This document shows, in pieces, positions 24,348-34,739 of a stretch of DNA of 64,000 nucleotides. This stretch comes from Burkholderia plantarii (GTDB taxonomy: Bacteria; Pseudomonadota; Gammaproteobacteria; Burkholderiales; Burkholderiaceae), in NCBI RefSeq assembly GCF_001411805.1, contig NZ_CP007212.1:3596001-3660000 (forward strand). Direction: 5' to 3'. Made by a program: the position numbers and the translations under genes. The notes beneath the pieces were generated by a model. The model worked only from the letters and a program-made list of their open reading frames with translations. It did not search any database and was not told where the DNA came from. Position 1 is the first letter of the stretch. The number at the start of each line of letters is the position of its first letter.

Positions 24348-25208
24348 ATGTCGTCGATGCCCGCCCCCGCCCGTTCCACCGCGCCCCGCGACGCCGTGCG
24401 CTACGGCCTGCTCGGCGCGGCCGGCATCGAAGTGATGCAGGCGCGCTTCGAACGACATCGTTTCGCGGTACACGCCCACGACACCTGGGCCGTCTGCGCC
24501 GTGCTGCACGGCGCCAAGGACGTCTCGGCGCGCGACGCGCGGCCCGCGATCGTGGGCGCCGGCCAGCTCTACGCGCTGCCGCCCGGCGCCGCGCATGCGG
24601 GCCGCACGGTCGGCGACACGGCCTGCGAATACGCGATGCTCTACATCCCCGACGCCGAATGGCGCGCGCGCTGCGCGATGCAAGGCGTGACGCCGGACCT
24701 GCTCGCCGCGCCGCGCAGCCAGCCGGCGGCGGTGGCGCGTTTCGCGGCGTTCGCCGCGCGCCGGCTGCGGCAGCCCGCGATGGCGGCCGGCGGCGACGGC
24801 GAGTGGTCGCTGTTCTGCGAAAGCCTGCTGGCCGCGCTGAGCCCGGCCGCGGCCGGACCGTCGCTGCCGGCGGCGGCGCCCGATCCGCGCCTGCGCCGCG
24901 CCGCCGACCTGTTGCATGCGCTCGGCCACCGCAACGTGACGCTCGACGAACTCGCGCGCGAGGCGTCGCTGTCGGTGGCCGAGTTCGGCCGCCGCTTCAC
25001 CGCGGCCTACGGGCTGAGCCCGCACCGCTACCAGCTCGCGCTGCGGCTGCTGGCGGCCAAGCGCCTGCTGCTCGGCGGCGGCACGCCACCCGACGTGGCG
25101 GCCGCGACCGGCTTCGCGGACCAGAGCCACCTGGGCCGCCACTTCAAGGCGATGTTCGGCTTCACGCCCGGCGCCGTCGCCCGGCGGCGCGGCGCAGGAA
25201 CGTTCTAG
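24348..25208 (+). CDS. AraC family transcriptional regulator
   Basis: The 286-residue protein has an N-terminal cupin-like AraC-binding domain (HRFAVHAHDTWAVCAVLHGAKDV, then LYALPPGAAHAG). Two helix-turn-helix motifs form the C-terminus: VTLDELAREASLSVAEFGRRFTAAYGLSP and PPDVAAATGFADQSHLGRHFKAMFGFTPG. It is divergent from the orphan binding-protein gene and could control it, or the GNAT gene 58 bp downstream. The effector is unknown. Confidence 0.88.
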   Translation: MSSMPAPARSTAPRDAVRYGLLGAAGIEVMQARFERHRFAVHAHDTWAVCAVLHGAKDVSARDARPAIVGAGQLYALPPGAAHAGRTVGDTACEYAMLYIPDAEWRARCAMQGVTPDLLAAPRSQPAAVARFAAFAARRLRQPAMAAGGDGEWSLFCESLLAALSPAAAGPSLPAAAPDPRLRRAADLLHALGHRNVTLDELAREASLSVAEFGRRFTAAYGLSPHRYQLALRLLAAKRLLLGGGTPPDVAAATGFADQSHLGRHFKAMFGFTPGAVARRRGAGTF

Positions 25209-25266
25209 ATCGCGACGCGGCGGCGGCGGTAAGGTGCGCGGGTCTTCCACGCTCACGCATCCGCCC

Positions 25267-25833
25267 ATGTCCGTCGATCCCGCCCTGCCCGCCGTTTCCG
25301 GCTCCGCCTTCGATCCCGATCCCGTTCCCGATATCGCCGCGCCGCGCATCGTCGCGTTCGAGCCCGGCCACGCCAACGCCGCGATCGCGCTGATCCTGCA
25401 TGTCCAGAACGTCGAGGCCGGCGTCGCCATCCCGCTCGACGCGCAGCCCGAACTGCTCGACATCGCGCGTCACTTCACGGAAACGGGCGGCGGCTTCTGG
25501 GTCGCGCTCGACGCGGCCGGGCAGGTGGTCGGCACGATCGGCCTGCAGCTCAAGGCCCCCGGCGTCGCGGTGATGAAGAAATTCTTCGTCGCGGCGGCCT
25601 GGCGCGGTGCCGGCAAGGGCTGCGCGTCGCGCCTGTTCGCGGTGCTGCTCGCGCGGGCCCGGCAGCAGCGCGTGGCCACGCTGCTGCTCGACACGCCGGC
25701 CGTCGCCACGCGCTCGCATGCGTTTTACCGACGGCACGGCTTCGTCGAGATCGCCGCGCACGAGCTGCCGGTTCGCCACGACTTTCCCGACCGCGACTCG
25801 CTGCTCTTTCGGCTCGACCTGCCGCGCGGCTGA
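25267..25833 (+). CDS. GNAT family N-acetyltransferase
   Basis: The 188-residue protein contains the GNAT core: GGGFWVALDAAGQVVGTIGLQ (strands 2-4), MKKFFVAAAWRGAGKGCASRLF with the acetyl-CoA-binding R-x2-G-x-G-like loop, and ATRSHAFYRRHGFVEI. The substrate cannot be inferred. ATG 25267 was preferred because the earlier in-frame start lacks a ribosome-binding site. Confidence 0.82.
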   Translation: MSVDPALPAVSGSAFDPDPVPDIAAPRIVAFEPGHANAAIALILHVQNVEAGVAIPLDAQPELLDIARHFTETGGGFWVALDAAGQVVGTIGLQLKAPGVAVMKKFFVAAAWRGAGKGCASRLFAVLLARARQQRVATLLLDTPAVATRSHAFYRRHGFVEIAAHELPVRHDFPDRDSLLFRLDLPRG

Positions 25834-26126
25834 TGCCCGTGCCGTCGGTGGCGGCCGGCAGCGCCCGCCCCGCCGGGCCGACGGTCGGCCCGATCCACGG
25901 GCGTCGGGCGTCGACGACCGCACCGCCGGCCAGGGATCGGCCACCATGCACCCATGCGCGCACGAGGCCGGCGTCGACCACCCGATCCGCGGGACGGCAG
26001 CGCGGTGGCGCGGCGTGGTCCGGCGATTCCCGCGTGGGCCATGACCCGACGCGCGACGGCGCCGACGAACCGGGCGCGCCCCCCGGGCACCGCCTGACGT
26101 GAGTCCACGCTGCGCCTCGCGCATTG
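25834..26126. other. Intergenic, nothing recognised before the LysR boxes
   Basis: This GC-rich spacer is between the GNAT gene and the MFS promoter region. I see no gene and no strong stem-loop. Confidence 0.4.
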
Positions 26127-26163
26127 TTGAGCCCATCTCAATTTTTCATTGAGCCCGCTTCAC
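26127..26163 (+). promoter_or_regulatory. Two LysR-type boxes upstream of the MFS gene
   Basis: TTGAGCCCATCTCAA (26127-26141) and TTGAGCCCGCTTCAC (26149-26163) both follow TTGA-N7-TCAA. They start 22 bp apart, about two helical turns. The same motif stands before the LysR gene and the aldo/keto reductase gene. Confidence 0.65.
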
Positions 26164-26248
26164 CGATTTAAACGCTACGATCCGCGCACCGCCTGCGGCC
26201 CTCGCGCGGGGCCGCCATCCCGTCCACCCGCGAATCGATTCGTCTCCC

Positions 26249-27466
26249 ATGACCACCACCTCCGGCACCGTCGAGCACGACGTGGCCCGCCCTTCCGTCG
26301 CCGTCTCGCCCGCCCAGGCGCGCCGTGCCCTGCTTGCCCTCGCCGTCGGCGGCTTCGGCATCGGCACCGGCGAATTCGTGATCATGGGCCTGCTGCCCGA
26401 CGCGGCGCGCGACCTCGCCATCACGATTCCGCAGGCCGGCCACCTGATCAGCATCTACGCGCTCGGCGTGGTGATCGGCGCGCCGCTGCTGGCCGTGCTC
26501 GGCGCGCGCTGGGCGCGGCGCAGCTTCCTGGTCGGGCTGATGCTGGTGTTCGCGCTCGGCAATTTGGTCAGCGCGATCGCGCCCGGCTTCGCGTCGATGG
26601 CGCTCGCGCGCTTCCTGACCGGCTTCCCGCACGGCACCTTCTTCGGCGTCGCGGCGCTGGTGGCGGCGGGCCTCGTGCCGCGCGAGCGGCGCACCCAGGC
26701 GGTGGCGCTGGTGTTCCTCGGCCTGACCGTGGCCACGCTGCTCGGCGTGCCGATCGTGGCCGCGATCGGCCAGTGGTTCGGCTGGCGCATCGCGTTCGCG
26801 ATCGTCGGCGCGATCGGCCTGCTCTCGGCGCTGCTGGTGCGGCTGTGGGTGCCGTTCATGCCCGGCGACGCGCTCGCGAGCCCGCTGCGCGAACTGGGCG
26901 CGCTGCGCAGCAAGCAGGTGGTGCTCACGCTCGGCATCGGCGCGATCGGCTCGGGCGGCGTGTTCTCGGTGTTCAGCTACGTGAAGCCGACCATGACCGA
27001 ACTCGCGCACCTGCCGGTCGCGCTGGTGCCGGTGGTGCTCGCGCTGTTCGGGCTCGGCATGGTGACCGGCAACCTGGCCGGCTCGCGCTTCGCCGATCGC
27101 GCGCTCGAGAAGACCATCCGCTACGTGCTGATCTGGGCCGTGGTGGTGATGGGCGCCTACACGTTCAGCTCGCATAGCGCCGTGTTCGGGCCGCTCAACG
27201 TGCTGCTGGTGGGCACCATCGTCGCGCTGGCCGCCACGCTGCAGACGCGGCTGATGGACGTGGCCGGCGACGCACAGACGCTCGCCGCCGCGCTGAACCA
27301 CGCCGCGTTCAACATCGCCAACGCGCTCGGCGCGTGGCTCGGCGGCATCACGATCGACGCGGGGCTCGGCTGGTCGTCCACCGGCTGGGTCGGCAGCCTG
27401 CTCGCGCTGGCCGGGATCGGCGTCCACGCCTGGGCGCTTGCTGATCAGCGCAAGCGGCATGGGTGA
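26249..27466 (+). CDS. MFS efflux transporter, AraJ/DHA1 type
   Basis: The 405-residue, 12-helix protein is of DHA1 length. GGFGIGTGEFVIMGLLPDAA in helix 1 and LGARWARRSFLVGLM in loop 2-3 are typical of the sugar-efflux/chloramphenicol-resistance group (AraJ, NepI, PbuE). The substrate is not predictable. LysR boxes lie 86-122 bp upstream. The divergently unrelated GNAT gene is 415 bp away. It is likely part of a LysR regulon with the next two genes. Confidence 0.86.
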   Translation: MTTTSGTVEHDVARPSVAVSPAQARRALLALAVGGFGIGTGEFVIMGLLPDAARDLAITIPQAGHLISIYALGVVIGAPLLAVLGARWARRSFLVGLMLVFALGNLVSAIAPGFASMALARFLTGFPHGTFFGVAALVAAGLVPRERRTQAVALVFLGLTVATLLGVPIVAAIGQWFGWRIAFAIVGAIGLLSALLVRLWVPFMPGDALASPLRELGALRSKQVVLTLGIGAIGSGGVFSVFSYVKPTMTELAHLPVALVPVVLALFGLGMVTGNLAGSRFADRALEKTIRYVLIWAVVVMGAYTFSSHSAVFGPLNVLLVGTIVALAATLQTRLMDVAGDAQTLAAALNHAAFNIANALGAWLGGITIDAGLGWSSTGWVGSLLALAGIGVHAWALADQRKRHG

Positions 27467-27777
27467 GGCGCGGTTGCAGTACGACCGAAGCGCTGCCGGG
27501 GTGCGGGGACGTGCAGTCGGCGAGCGTCAGCCGCGCCCGGCGGCATCGACATCGGGCGGCCAGTAACCGGGCGGCTTCGTTCCGCCAGCTTCGTTCGACC
27601 CGCCCGGCGCACGCCACCGAGGTGCCGGGCCGGCCGCGACGCACCCCGCTCCCGCTCGTGATCGACGGCCCACGCACCGTCATCCACAGCCGCGGCTCAC
27701 TATCTGGACAACCGCGACACAAATCCGACCCCTTAACCGTCGGCGCGAAGCGCGGCGCACGTCGTGATTGACTTCGG
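27467..27777. other. Intergenic, 311 bp, nothing recognised
   Basis: This is a spacer between the MFS gene and the LysR box at 27778. No coding frame or clear terminator was seen. Confidence 0.4.
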
Positions 27778-27792
27778 TTGAGCCGCGCTCAA
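27778..27792 (+). promoter_or_regulatory. LysR-type box upstream of the LysR gene
   Basis: TTGAGCCGCGCTCAA is a perfect TTGA-N7-TCAA palindrome 51 bp before the LysR start, consistent with autoregulation. Confidence 0.65.
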
Positions 27793-27842
27793 GAATCTGC
27801 CGGCCGTTCGCGCCGTCCCGCGCGCTCCCGAGGAACCCCACC

Positions 27843-28763
27843 GTGCCGACCTACAGCCGCAACGACCTGGCGACGCTGAGCGCGTTCTCCGTCATCTGCC
27901 GCCGCAAGAGCTTCCGGCTCGCCGCCGCCGAACTCGGCGTGACCGCGTCGGCGCTGAGCCATGCGCTGCGCGGCCTCGAGGAGAAGCTCGGCGTGAAGCT
28001 GCTGAACCGCACCACGCGCGCGATCGCGCCGACCGACGCCGGCGCCGTGCTCGTCAAGGGGCTCGACGTCGGCTTCGAGCACATCGACAGCGCGCTGGCC
28101 GCGCTCTCGCAGTTCCGCAACACGCCGTCGGGCCTGATTCGCATCAACGTGCCGCGCGACGCCTCGCAGTTGCTGGTCAGCCCGGTGCTCGGCCGCTATC
28201 TGAACCGCTTTCCGAAATCGCAGCTCGAGGTGGTGGTGGACGACCATCTGGTCGACATCGTGAAGGGCGGCTTCGACGCCGGCATCCGCTACGGGCGCCG
28301 CGTGCCGCGTGACATGGTGGGGATCCCGCTCACCCCGGAGCTGGACTGGGTGCTGGCCGCCTCGCCCGACTATCTGCGCCGGAACGGCACGCCCGCGCAG
28401 CCGGCCGATTTCGCCGGCCATTCGTGCATCCGGCTGCGCATCGGCGACGAATCGGTCTACCAGTGGGAACTCGGGCGCGGCAAGCAGGCCTGCCGCGTCG
28501 ACGTGCCGGGCCGCGTGATCCTCAACGACACCGACGCGGTGATCAACGCCGCGCTGGCCGCCGTCGGCATCGCCTACTGCCTGAAGCGGCGCATCGAGCC
28601 GCACCTCGCGAGCGGCCGGCTGGTGCTGGTGATGCCCGACTGGGCGCCGCCGACCGAGCCGTTCGTGATGTACTACCCGAGCCGCCGGCAGCTCTCGGCG
28701 AGCCTCGCGCAGCTCGTGCAGATGATCCGCGAGGATCACGGGCTGCCCGAATTCAAACGCTGA
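27843..28763 (+). CDS. LysR family transcriptional regulator
   Basis: The 306-residue protein has the N-terminal winged helix-turn-helix: LATLSAFSVICRRKSFRLAAAELGVTASALSHALRGLEEKLGVKLLNRTTRAIAPTDAG in outline, residues about 8-65. The effector domain shows GLIRINVPRDAS and IKGGFDAGIRYG-type segments of the PBP2_CrgA group. The start is the GTG at 27843 (VPTYSRNDL), 8 bp after GAGGAA. It probably controls the MFS and aldo/keto reductase genes on either side through the shared boxes. Confidence 0.88.
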   Translation: MPTYSRNDLATLSAFSVICRRKSFRLAAAELGVTASALSHALRGLEEKLGVKLLNRTTRAIAPTDAGAVLVKGLDVGFEHIDSALAALSQFRNTPSGLIRINVPRDASQLLVSPVLGRYLNRFPKSQLEVVVDDHLVDIVKGGFDAGIRYGRRVPRDMVGIPLTPELDWVLAASPDYLRRNGTPAQPADFAGHSCIRLRIGDESVYQWELGRGKQACRVDVPGRVILNDTDAVINAALAAVGIAYCLKRRIEPHLASGRLVLVMPDWAPPTEPFVMYYPSRRQLSASLAQLVQMIREDHGLPEFKR

Positions 28764-28801
28764 GCGCCGCCGTCGCGCGACGAATGCCGGTCATGCCGAC
28801 G

Positions 28802-28816
28802 TTGAGCGCAGCTCAT
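28802..28816 (+). promoter_or_regulatory. LysR-type box upstream of the aldo/keto reductase gene
   Basis: TTGAGCGCAGCTCAT matches the TTGA-N7-TCAA motif at all but the last base and lies 52 bp before the ATG at 28868. Confidence 0.6.
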
Positions 28817-28867
28817 CGATCGCCGGTCTAGACTGGCGCTTTCGACCCGCAAAGCGAGATCCTGAGC

Positions 28868-29860
<993 letters not shown>

Positions 29861-29984
29861 GCCGCGCAATCGCCGAGCGGGGGCGCCGGCCGTCGCGCAC
29901 AGCGTTTGCCCACATGGCACGGTGGACAAATCCTGTGCGGCAGTCCGCAAGCTTCGCTGTGGACGTTGCTTGCCGGCGTTCCCG

Positions 29985-30809
29985 TCAGGCCAGCCGCGGA
30001 TAACCGAGCGCCGCCGCCTCGTCCGCCATCCGCGCGATCCGGTCGTAGTCCGCCTCGGCCACCGTCTTGAAGCCGCGCAGGCGCAACGCCCGCGCGCGCG
30101 CCGGATCGGCGCTGCAGGCCACATCGAGCGCGTCGCGCAGCCAGCCGGCCTGCCGGTCGTCGAGCCGGCGCGAGGCGATCAACGGCAGCCCCGGCGCGCC
30201 CGCGCTCGCGCCAATCACGCGGATCTCGCGCAGCCGCTCGGGCAGCGCGTCGCGCAGATAGGCAAACGTCACGCAGTCGATCGCCGCGCAATCGGCATGG
30301 CCCGCCGCCAGCGCGTCGAGCGCGTTGCGATGCGAGCCGAACGCCGTGACCGAGGCAAAGAATCGCTCGCCGCGCGCGAGCGGCGCGACGGCACGGCGAA
30401 ACGCGTTCATGCCGCTGTGCGAATCGTCGCCGTTGCAGGCCGCGCGCAGCCCGCGGCAGCCGGCCAGCGTGGTCGCGCCGCGCGCCTGCGCGGCGGCCGA
30501 CACCACCAGCACGCTCGAATACCAGGCGCCGTCGCAACCATCGGCGTCGAAGCACGGCGTCGCGATCAGCCGCGCGACGTCGGCAATCCCGAGCATCCGG
30601 AACGGATAGCCGCAGGTCTGCGACAGCAACAGATCGGCGCAGCGCCACAGCGGCATCAGTTCGCCGAACGGCTCCTCGAGCACGCTGACCTCGCGCGTGC
30701 CGCCCCGCCGCGCGAACGCCGCGAGCGCGTCGTCGAGCAGCGCGCGCCAGAGCGCGCCATGATGCGGCGTCACGTTGTACATCGGCAGTCCGGCGATCCA
30801 TCGGCTCAT
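29985..30809 (-). CDS. PhnD-like phosphate/phosphonate-binding protein without signal peptide
   Basis: The 274-residue protein has the PhnD/TAXI-type periplasmic-binding fold: LPMYNVTPHHGALWRALL at the start, LLLSQTCGYPFRML, GLRAACNGDDSHSGMNAFR and DCAAIDCVTFAYLRD. Starting at ATG 30809 it lacks a signal peptide. An upstream in-frame extension (to 30938) also does not look like one. No ABC permease or ATPase gene is adjacent. It may be a cytoplasmic ligand-binding relative rather than a transporter component. Confidence 0.75.
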   Translation of the reverse strand: MSRWIAGLPMYNVTPHHGALWRALLDDALAAFARRGGTREVSVLEEPFGELMPLWRCADLLLSQTCGYPFRMLGIADVARLIATPCFDADGCDGAWYSSVLVVSAAAQARGATTLAGCRGLRAACNGDDSHSGMNAFRRAVAPLARGERFFASVTAFGSHRNALDALAAGHADCAAIDCVTFAYLRDALPERLREIRVIGASAGAPGLPLIASRRLDDRQAGWLRDALDVACSADPARARALRLRGFKTVAEADYDRIARMADEAAALGYPRLA

Positions 30810-31086
30810 GCGCGGCGGCTCCTTGCTCGCGGGTTCGGAAAACGCGGCGTGACGAGGTGCCCGCCGGAACGACGGCGTCGGGTCGCGCCCGCAGCCATTC
30901 TGCGCCCGGATCGCGGCGGCCGCGTGCCTGATAAGCAAATGCGAATTCGTTGATTGGTGGCGCGCCGCCGATTCGCTAGAGTGGGCCTGGCGTCACGCCA
31001 ACCGCGAGCGCGCCCGCTGCGATGCATCCGCCGCGACGCCTTCGGGGCTCGACGCGCCCGTGTGTTGCCTCACGGAACGTGCCGCC

Positions 31087-32166
31087 ATGCCGACGGCGCG
31101 GCACCCGCCATCGACTCGCCGCCCGGCTTCCCGCCTTCCCGATATGGCCGAATATTTCGACGTAGACCACGCCAACGAGATTCGCGCGCTCGGCACCTGC
31201 TTCGCCGCGCGCACCGAGTGGCCCACCTGGCTGCTGATCGCGACGATCTACGGCGGCTGGTTCGGCGCCATGCTGCTGGTGCGCGCCGGCGCGCTGCCGT
31301 TCGCGGCGGCCGTGCCGGTCCTGGTCGTGCTGGCGGCCTGGCAGATGTCGCTGCAGCACGAGCTGCTGCACGGCCATCCCACGCGCCTCGACTGGCTGAA
31401 CCGGCTGCTCGCCTATCCGCCGCTCGCGATCTGGTATCCGTACACCTGCTATCGCGACACGCATCTCGCGCACCATCGCGACGACGACCTGACCGTGCCC
31501 GGCGTGGACCCCGAAGGCAATTACCTGCCGCACGGACGATGGGCGACGCTGCCGCGCTGGCGGCGCGCGCTGTGGGTGCTGCGCAAGACCTTCCTCGGGC
31601 GGCTCGTGGTGGGGCCGCCGATGAGCGTGGCCGCCACGTTCGCCGACGCGCTGCGGCGCATCCGGCGCGGCGAACGCGCCGCGCTGCGGATGTGGGCCAC
31701 GCACGGCGCCTGCGTGGCGGCGCTGCTCGCCTGGGTGCAGCTCTCGGTCGGCATCGCCTGGTGGGCCTACCTGCTCGCCGTGAGCTGGCCGGCGCTGTCG
31801 CTCGCGATGGTGCGCTCGCTGCTCGAGCATCGCGCCGCCGTCCATCCGAAGGCGCGCATCGCGATCAACGAGGCCGGCCTCGCGATGCGCCTGCTCTACC
31901 TGAACAACAACTATCACCTCGTGCATCACGATCTGCCCGGCCTGCCGTGGTTCCAGCTGCCGGCCGCGTACCGGATGCGCCGCGACGCCTATCTGGCCAA
32001 GTGCGACGGCTTCGTGATCCGGGGCGGCTATCTGGAGCTGTTGCGCCGCTACGCGTGGCGGCCGACCGATGCGCCCGAGCATCCGTTCCGGCATGCCACG
32101 GCCGCGCTCTCGACCGGCGGCGGCCGGATCGCGGTGATAGAGGGATGCTTGCAGATCAGCAGTTGA
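31087..32166 (+). CDS. Fatty acid desaturase
   Basis: The 359-residue integral membrane di-iron enzyme has three histidine boxes: HELLHGH, HLAHHRDD and HLVHHD, with membrane segments between them (WLLIATIYGGWFGAML, ALLAWVQLSVGIAWWAYLL). It would insert a double bond in acyl chains or hydroxylate a lipid. ATG 31087 was chosen. ATG 31144 (MAEYFDVDH) is a plausible alternative, because the first 19 residues are low-complexity. It is a single gene. Confidence 0.87.
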   Translation: MPTARHPPSTRRPASRLPDMAEYFDVDHANEIRALGTCFAARTEWPTWLLIATIYGGWFGAMLLVRAGALPFAAAVPVLVVLAAWQMSLQHELLHGHPTRLDWLNRLLAYPPLAIWYPYTCYRDTHLAHHRDDDLTVPGVDPEGNYLPHGRWATLPRWRRALWVLRKTFLGRLVVGPPMSVAATFADALRRIRRGERAALRMWATHGACVAALLAWVQLSVGIAWWAYLLAVSWPALSLAMVRSLLEHRAAVHPKARIAINEAGLAMRLLYLNNNYHLVHHDLPGLPWFQLPAAYRMRRDAYLAKCDGFVIRGGYLELLRRYAWRPTDAPEHPFRHATAALSTGGGRIAVIEGCLQISS

Positions 32167-32248
32167 GGCGCGGGCACGAACGCATGGCGTGCCGCCGATG
32201 CTTCGTCCTCCTGAAATCCGGTATCGCGCCGCGCGCGGGCGAACGGTG

Positions 32249-33415
32249 CTACGCCAGTTCGAGCCGGTTGCCGCCGAGCGATTTCGCGCGGTACAGCGCG
32301 CCGTCGGCGTTGGCCAGCATGTCGGCCAGCACCAGCGCCGGCGTGGGGGCCGGCGTGCCGGCCGCGCAGTGGGCCAGGCCGATGCTGACGGTCGCCTGGA
32401 TGCCGAGGCCGTCGCCGCGTTCCGCGATCGTCTCGGCGAAGCGGCGCGCGACGGCCCTGCCCAACTCGGCCGCGCGCCGCGCGTCATCGCCGGCCAGCAG
32501 CGCGGCGAACTCCTCGCCGCCGATGCGTGCGACGACGGTGGCCTCGCCCAGCACGCCGCGCACCTCGTCGGCAAACGTCTTCAGCACGTCGTCGCCGGTC
32601 TTGTGGCCGTGGCGGTCGTTGATGCGCTTGAAGTGATCGAGATCGAAGGCAAGCACGGCGAATGCCTGGCGCCCCGCCCCGGCGGCCACCACGCGCTCGC
32701 CTTCCTCGAAGAACCAGCGGCGGTTGCCGAGCCGCGTCAGGTAGTCGGTGCGCGATTCGCGCAGCAGCTCGCCGTGCGTTTCCTCGCGCACCAGCCGCAG
32801 CATCGTCATCGGCAGCACCACCGAATAGAGCACGCCCTCGTACATCGTGACCTGGCTCGCGGCCAGCACGATCGGCGGCCCGAACTCGCGCGCGAGCCAC
32901 GGCAGCGCGAACGCGCGGGCGACGTAGAGCAGTGCGTGCAGCCCCGTCACCGCGACCGCGATGCGCCATGCCGGGAGCGCGCGCAGCGCCTCGTTGCGCA
33001 GCAGTTCGCGCGTGGTCATGGCACTCGCCAGCGCGATCGGAATCGCGCTCAGATAGAGCCACATGGTTTCCTGCCAGCGCGTGCCGGCCACCGCCCACGC
33101 CAGCGCCAGCGCCGCGACGAGGCCCAGCGAGACGCCGCGCCGGCGCCGGCCGTTCAGCGCCGCCACGCCGTCCAGGATCAGCAGGTAGCCGGAGACGATC
33201 ACCAGGTTGCCGAGCGCCGATCCCCATGCGCCGGGCAGTCGGCCCCGCACCAGCACCACGGCGCAGCCGACCGCGAGCGTCGCGTAGCCCGCCGCGAACG
33301 TGCGCAACGCCTGACTGCGATTGGGATGGGTGCGATGCTCCCAGAACGTCATGCCGGCACTGGCAAAAAGCGTTCCGATCGCGAGGAAATAAAGGGTAAG
33401 AAGGTCGACGTGCAT
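32249..33415 (-). CDS. Membrane diguanylate cyclase, GGDEF domain
   Basis: The 388-residue protein begins with about six hydrophobic helices (residues 5-190: LLTLYFLAIGTLFASAG, LGNLVIVSGYLLIL and others). The GGDEF domain follows, with DYLTRLGNRRWFFEE, FDLDHFKRINDRHGHKTGDD and the active-site loop RIGGEEFAALL, so it should make c-di-GMP. No EAL domain is present. The helical part could sense a membrane or periplasmic cue. Start ATG 33415; a GTG is one codon earlier. Confidence 0.9.
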   Translation of the reverse strand: MHVDLLTLYFLAIGTLFASAGMTFWEHRTHPNRSQALRTFAAGYATLAVGCAVVLVRGRLPGAWGSALGNLVIVSGYLLILDGVAALNGRRRRGVSLGLVAALALAWAVAGTRWQETMWLYLSAIPIALASAMTTRELLRNEALRALPAWRIAVAVTGLHALLYVARAFALPWLAREFGPPIVLAASQVTMYEGVLYSVVLPMTMLRLVREETHGELLRESRTDYLTRLGNRRWFFEEGERVVAAGAGRQAFAVLAFDLDHFKRINDRHGHKTGDDVLKTFADEVRGVLGEATVVARIGGEEFAALLAGDDARRAAELGRAVARRFAETIAERGDGLGIQATVSIGLAHCAAGTPAPTPALVLADMLANADGALYRAKSLGGNRLELA

Positions 33416-33653
33416 CACTGACGAAAAAACTCATGCCGATACCGCGCGGCAGCAGCGGCATTCTACGCCGGACGTCCGACACCGCCGCGATAGTCAAATT
33501 TCAACGCGGGCCGGAAGGCGGCGCGGCGCGCGGCAGGCGATCCCGCGCGTCGCGCGAATCGCGGCAAGTTCGGTCGCCCGGGGGCCCGCGCCGCCGCGAT
33601 CGGCACGCGACCCGGCGCCGTCCCGCCCGGCGCTTCCCTCGACCCCGCCCCGC

Positions 33654-34212
33654 ATGCCGGCCGCCACGCCGCCCGCCTCGCCCCGCCTGTCGCCCGACGA
33701 TCTGACCGAACGGGTCACGCGGCTCGAGATCCGCGTGATCGGCCTGTCCGAATGCATCGTCAGCGAGGGCGTCGTGCTCGAACTCGACGACCACGACGCG
33801 CCCGGCATGCATCACATCCTGTCAGGCAGCGGGCTGCTGCACATCGCCGGCGCCGGCACGGTGCCGCTCGCGCCGCACACGCTGCAGTTCGAGGCGCCGG
33901 CAAACCGGGCCCGCATCGCGCCGCTGCGCGTGACGGGACGCGAGCACCGGCAGGTGGCCGATCCGATCAACCGGTTTCGCGCCGGCGCGAGCGACCCGAT
34001 GACGGTGATGATCCGCGGCGACTTCCATGCGGCGTTCGGCGCCGCGATCGACCTGCTCGACCATCTGTCGGCGCCGATCGTCGAGCACGTCGACGCGTCG
34101 GACCGGCTCGACGTCCGCCTGCGCGCCGCCTTCGACGAACCGGCCGCGCAGGAGATCGGCGCGCGCGACGTCGGGCGCGCTGCTCAAGCAGGTGATCGCC
34201 GCACGCGGCTGA
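33654..34212 (+). pseudogene. AraC-type regulator fragment (cupin domain), frameshifted and truncated
   Basis: Residues encoded from 33654 resemble the Cupin_6/AraC sensor of many Burkholderia regulators (FEAPANRARIAPL, VADPINRFRAGASDPMTVMIRGDF, AAIDLLDHLSAPIVEHVDAS). After AQEIGAR the expected continuation, ATSGALLKQVIAARG, is in the next frame, consistent with one missing base in a CGCGCG run near 34165. A stop follows at once, so the DNA-binding domain is absent. It lies directly before a frameshifted ridA-like gene. Confidence 0.75.
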
Positions 34213-34278
34213 CACGCGACCCGACCGCCCGGCCACGCGCCGGGCCATCCTCTTCACTCCGTCTGCACGCAAACCGTC

Positions 34279-34670
34279 ATGGCTCGCGACATCATCCGCG
34301 TGGAACCGCTGTCCGGCTGGCTGGAACGCTGGAAGGCACCGACCGCGGCCGTCACGCGGCACGGCGATACGCTCTACGGGTCGGGCTTCCCGCCGTTCGA
34401 CCCGGACCCGGGCGAGGTGCTCGGCGCGCCGATCGAAGTCCGGATCCGGCGCGTGCTCGAACAGCTGAAACCGTGCGTGGAGACGGCCGGCTCGTCGCTC
34501 GACCAGGTGCTGACGTGCAACGTCCATTGCACCTCGGCGGCGAGGTTCCGACCGTCGACGCGATCTACGCCGAGTGCTTCGGCGCGCAGCCGCCGGCGCG
34601 GATCTTCGTCAACGTGCCGGCCCGGCCGGGCCGCTTCGACATCGAGATCGACTGCATCGCGGCGGTGTGA
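34279..34670 (+). pseudogene. RidA/YjgF family protein with a single frameshift
   Basis: The first part reads YGSGFPPFDPDPGEVLGAPI and QVLTCNVHCTSAARF, typical of RidA-like enamine/imine deaminases. The rest (PTVDAIYAECFGAQPPARIFVNVPARPGRFDIEIDCIAAV in outline) is in another frame. Adding one C at TTCCGACC near 34548 restores a continuous 131-residue protein. It is a recent pseudogene or a sequencing error. An ATG with an upstream spacer of 66 bp follows the AraC fragment. Confidence 0.82.
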
Positions 34671-34739
34671 GCGGCGCGCCCGGTCGGCGCCGCCACGCGA
34701 AGAGGCAAACGCAAACCACGAGGCCGCCGCACTGCCCGG

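Noticed and set aside
21955..24435. 826-codon plus-strand frame over oxidoreductase and binding-protein genes
   Set aside because: Shadow of two well-supported minus-strand genes; no domain pattern.
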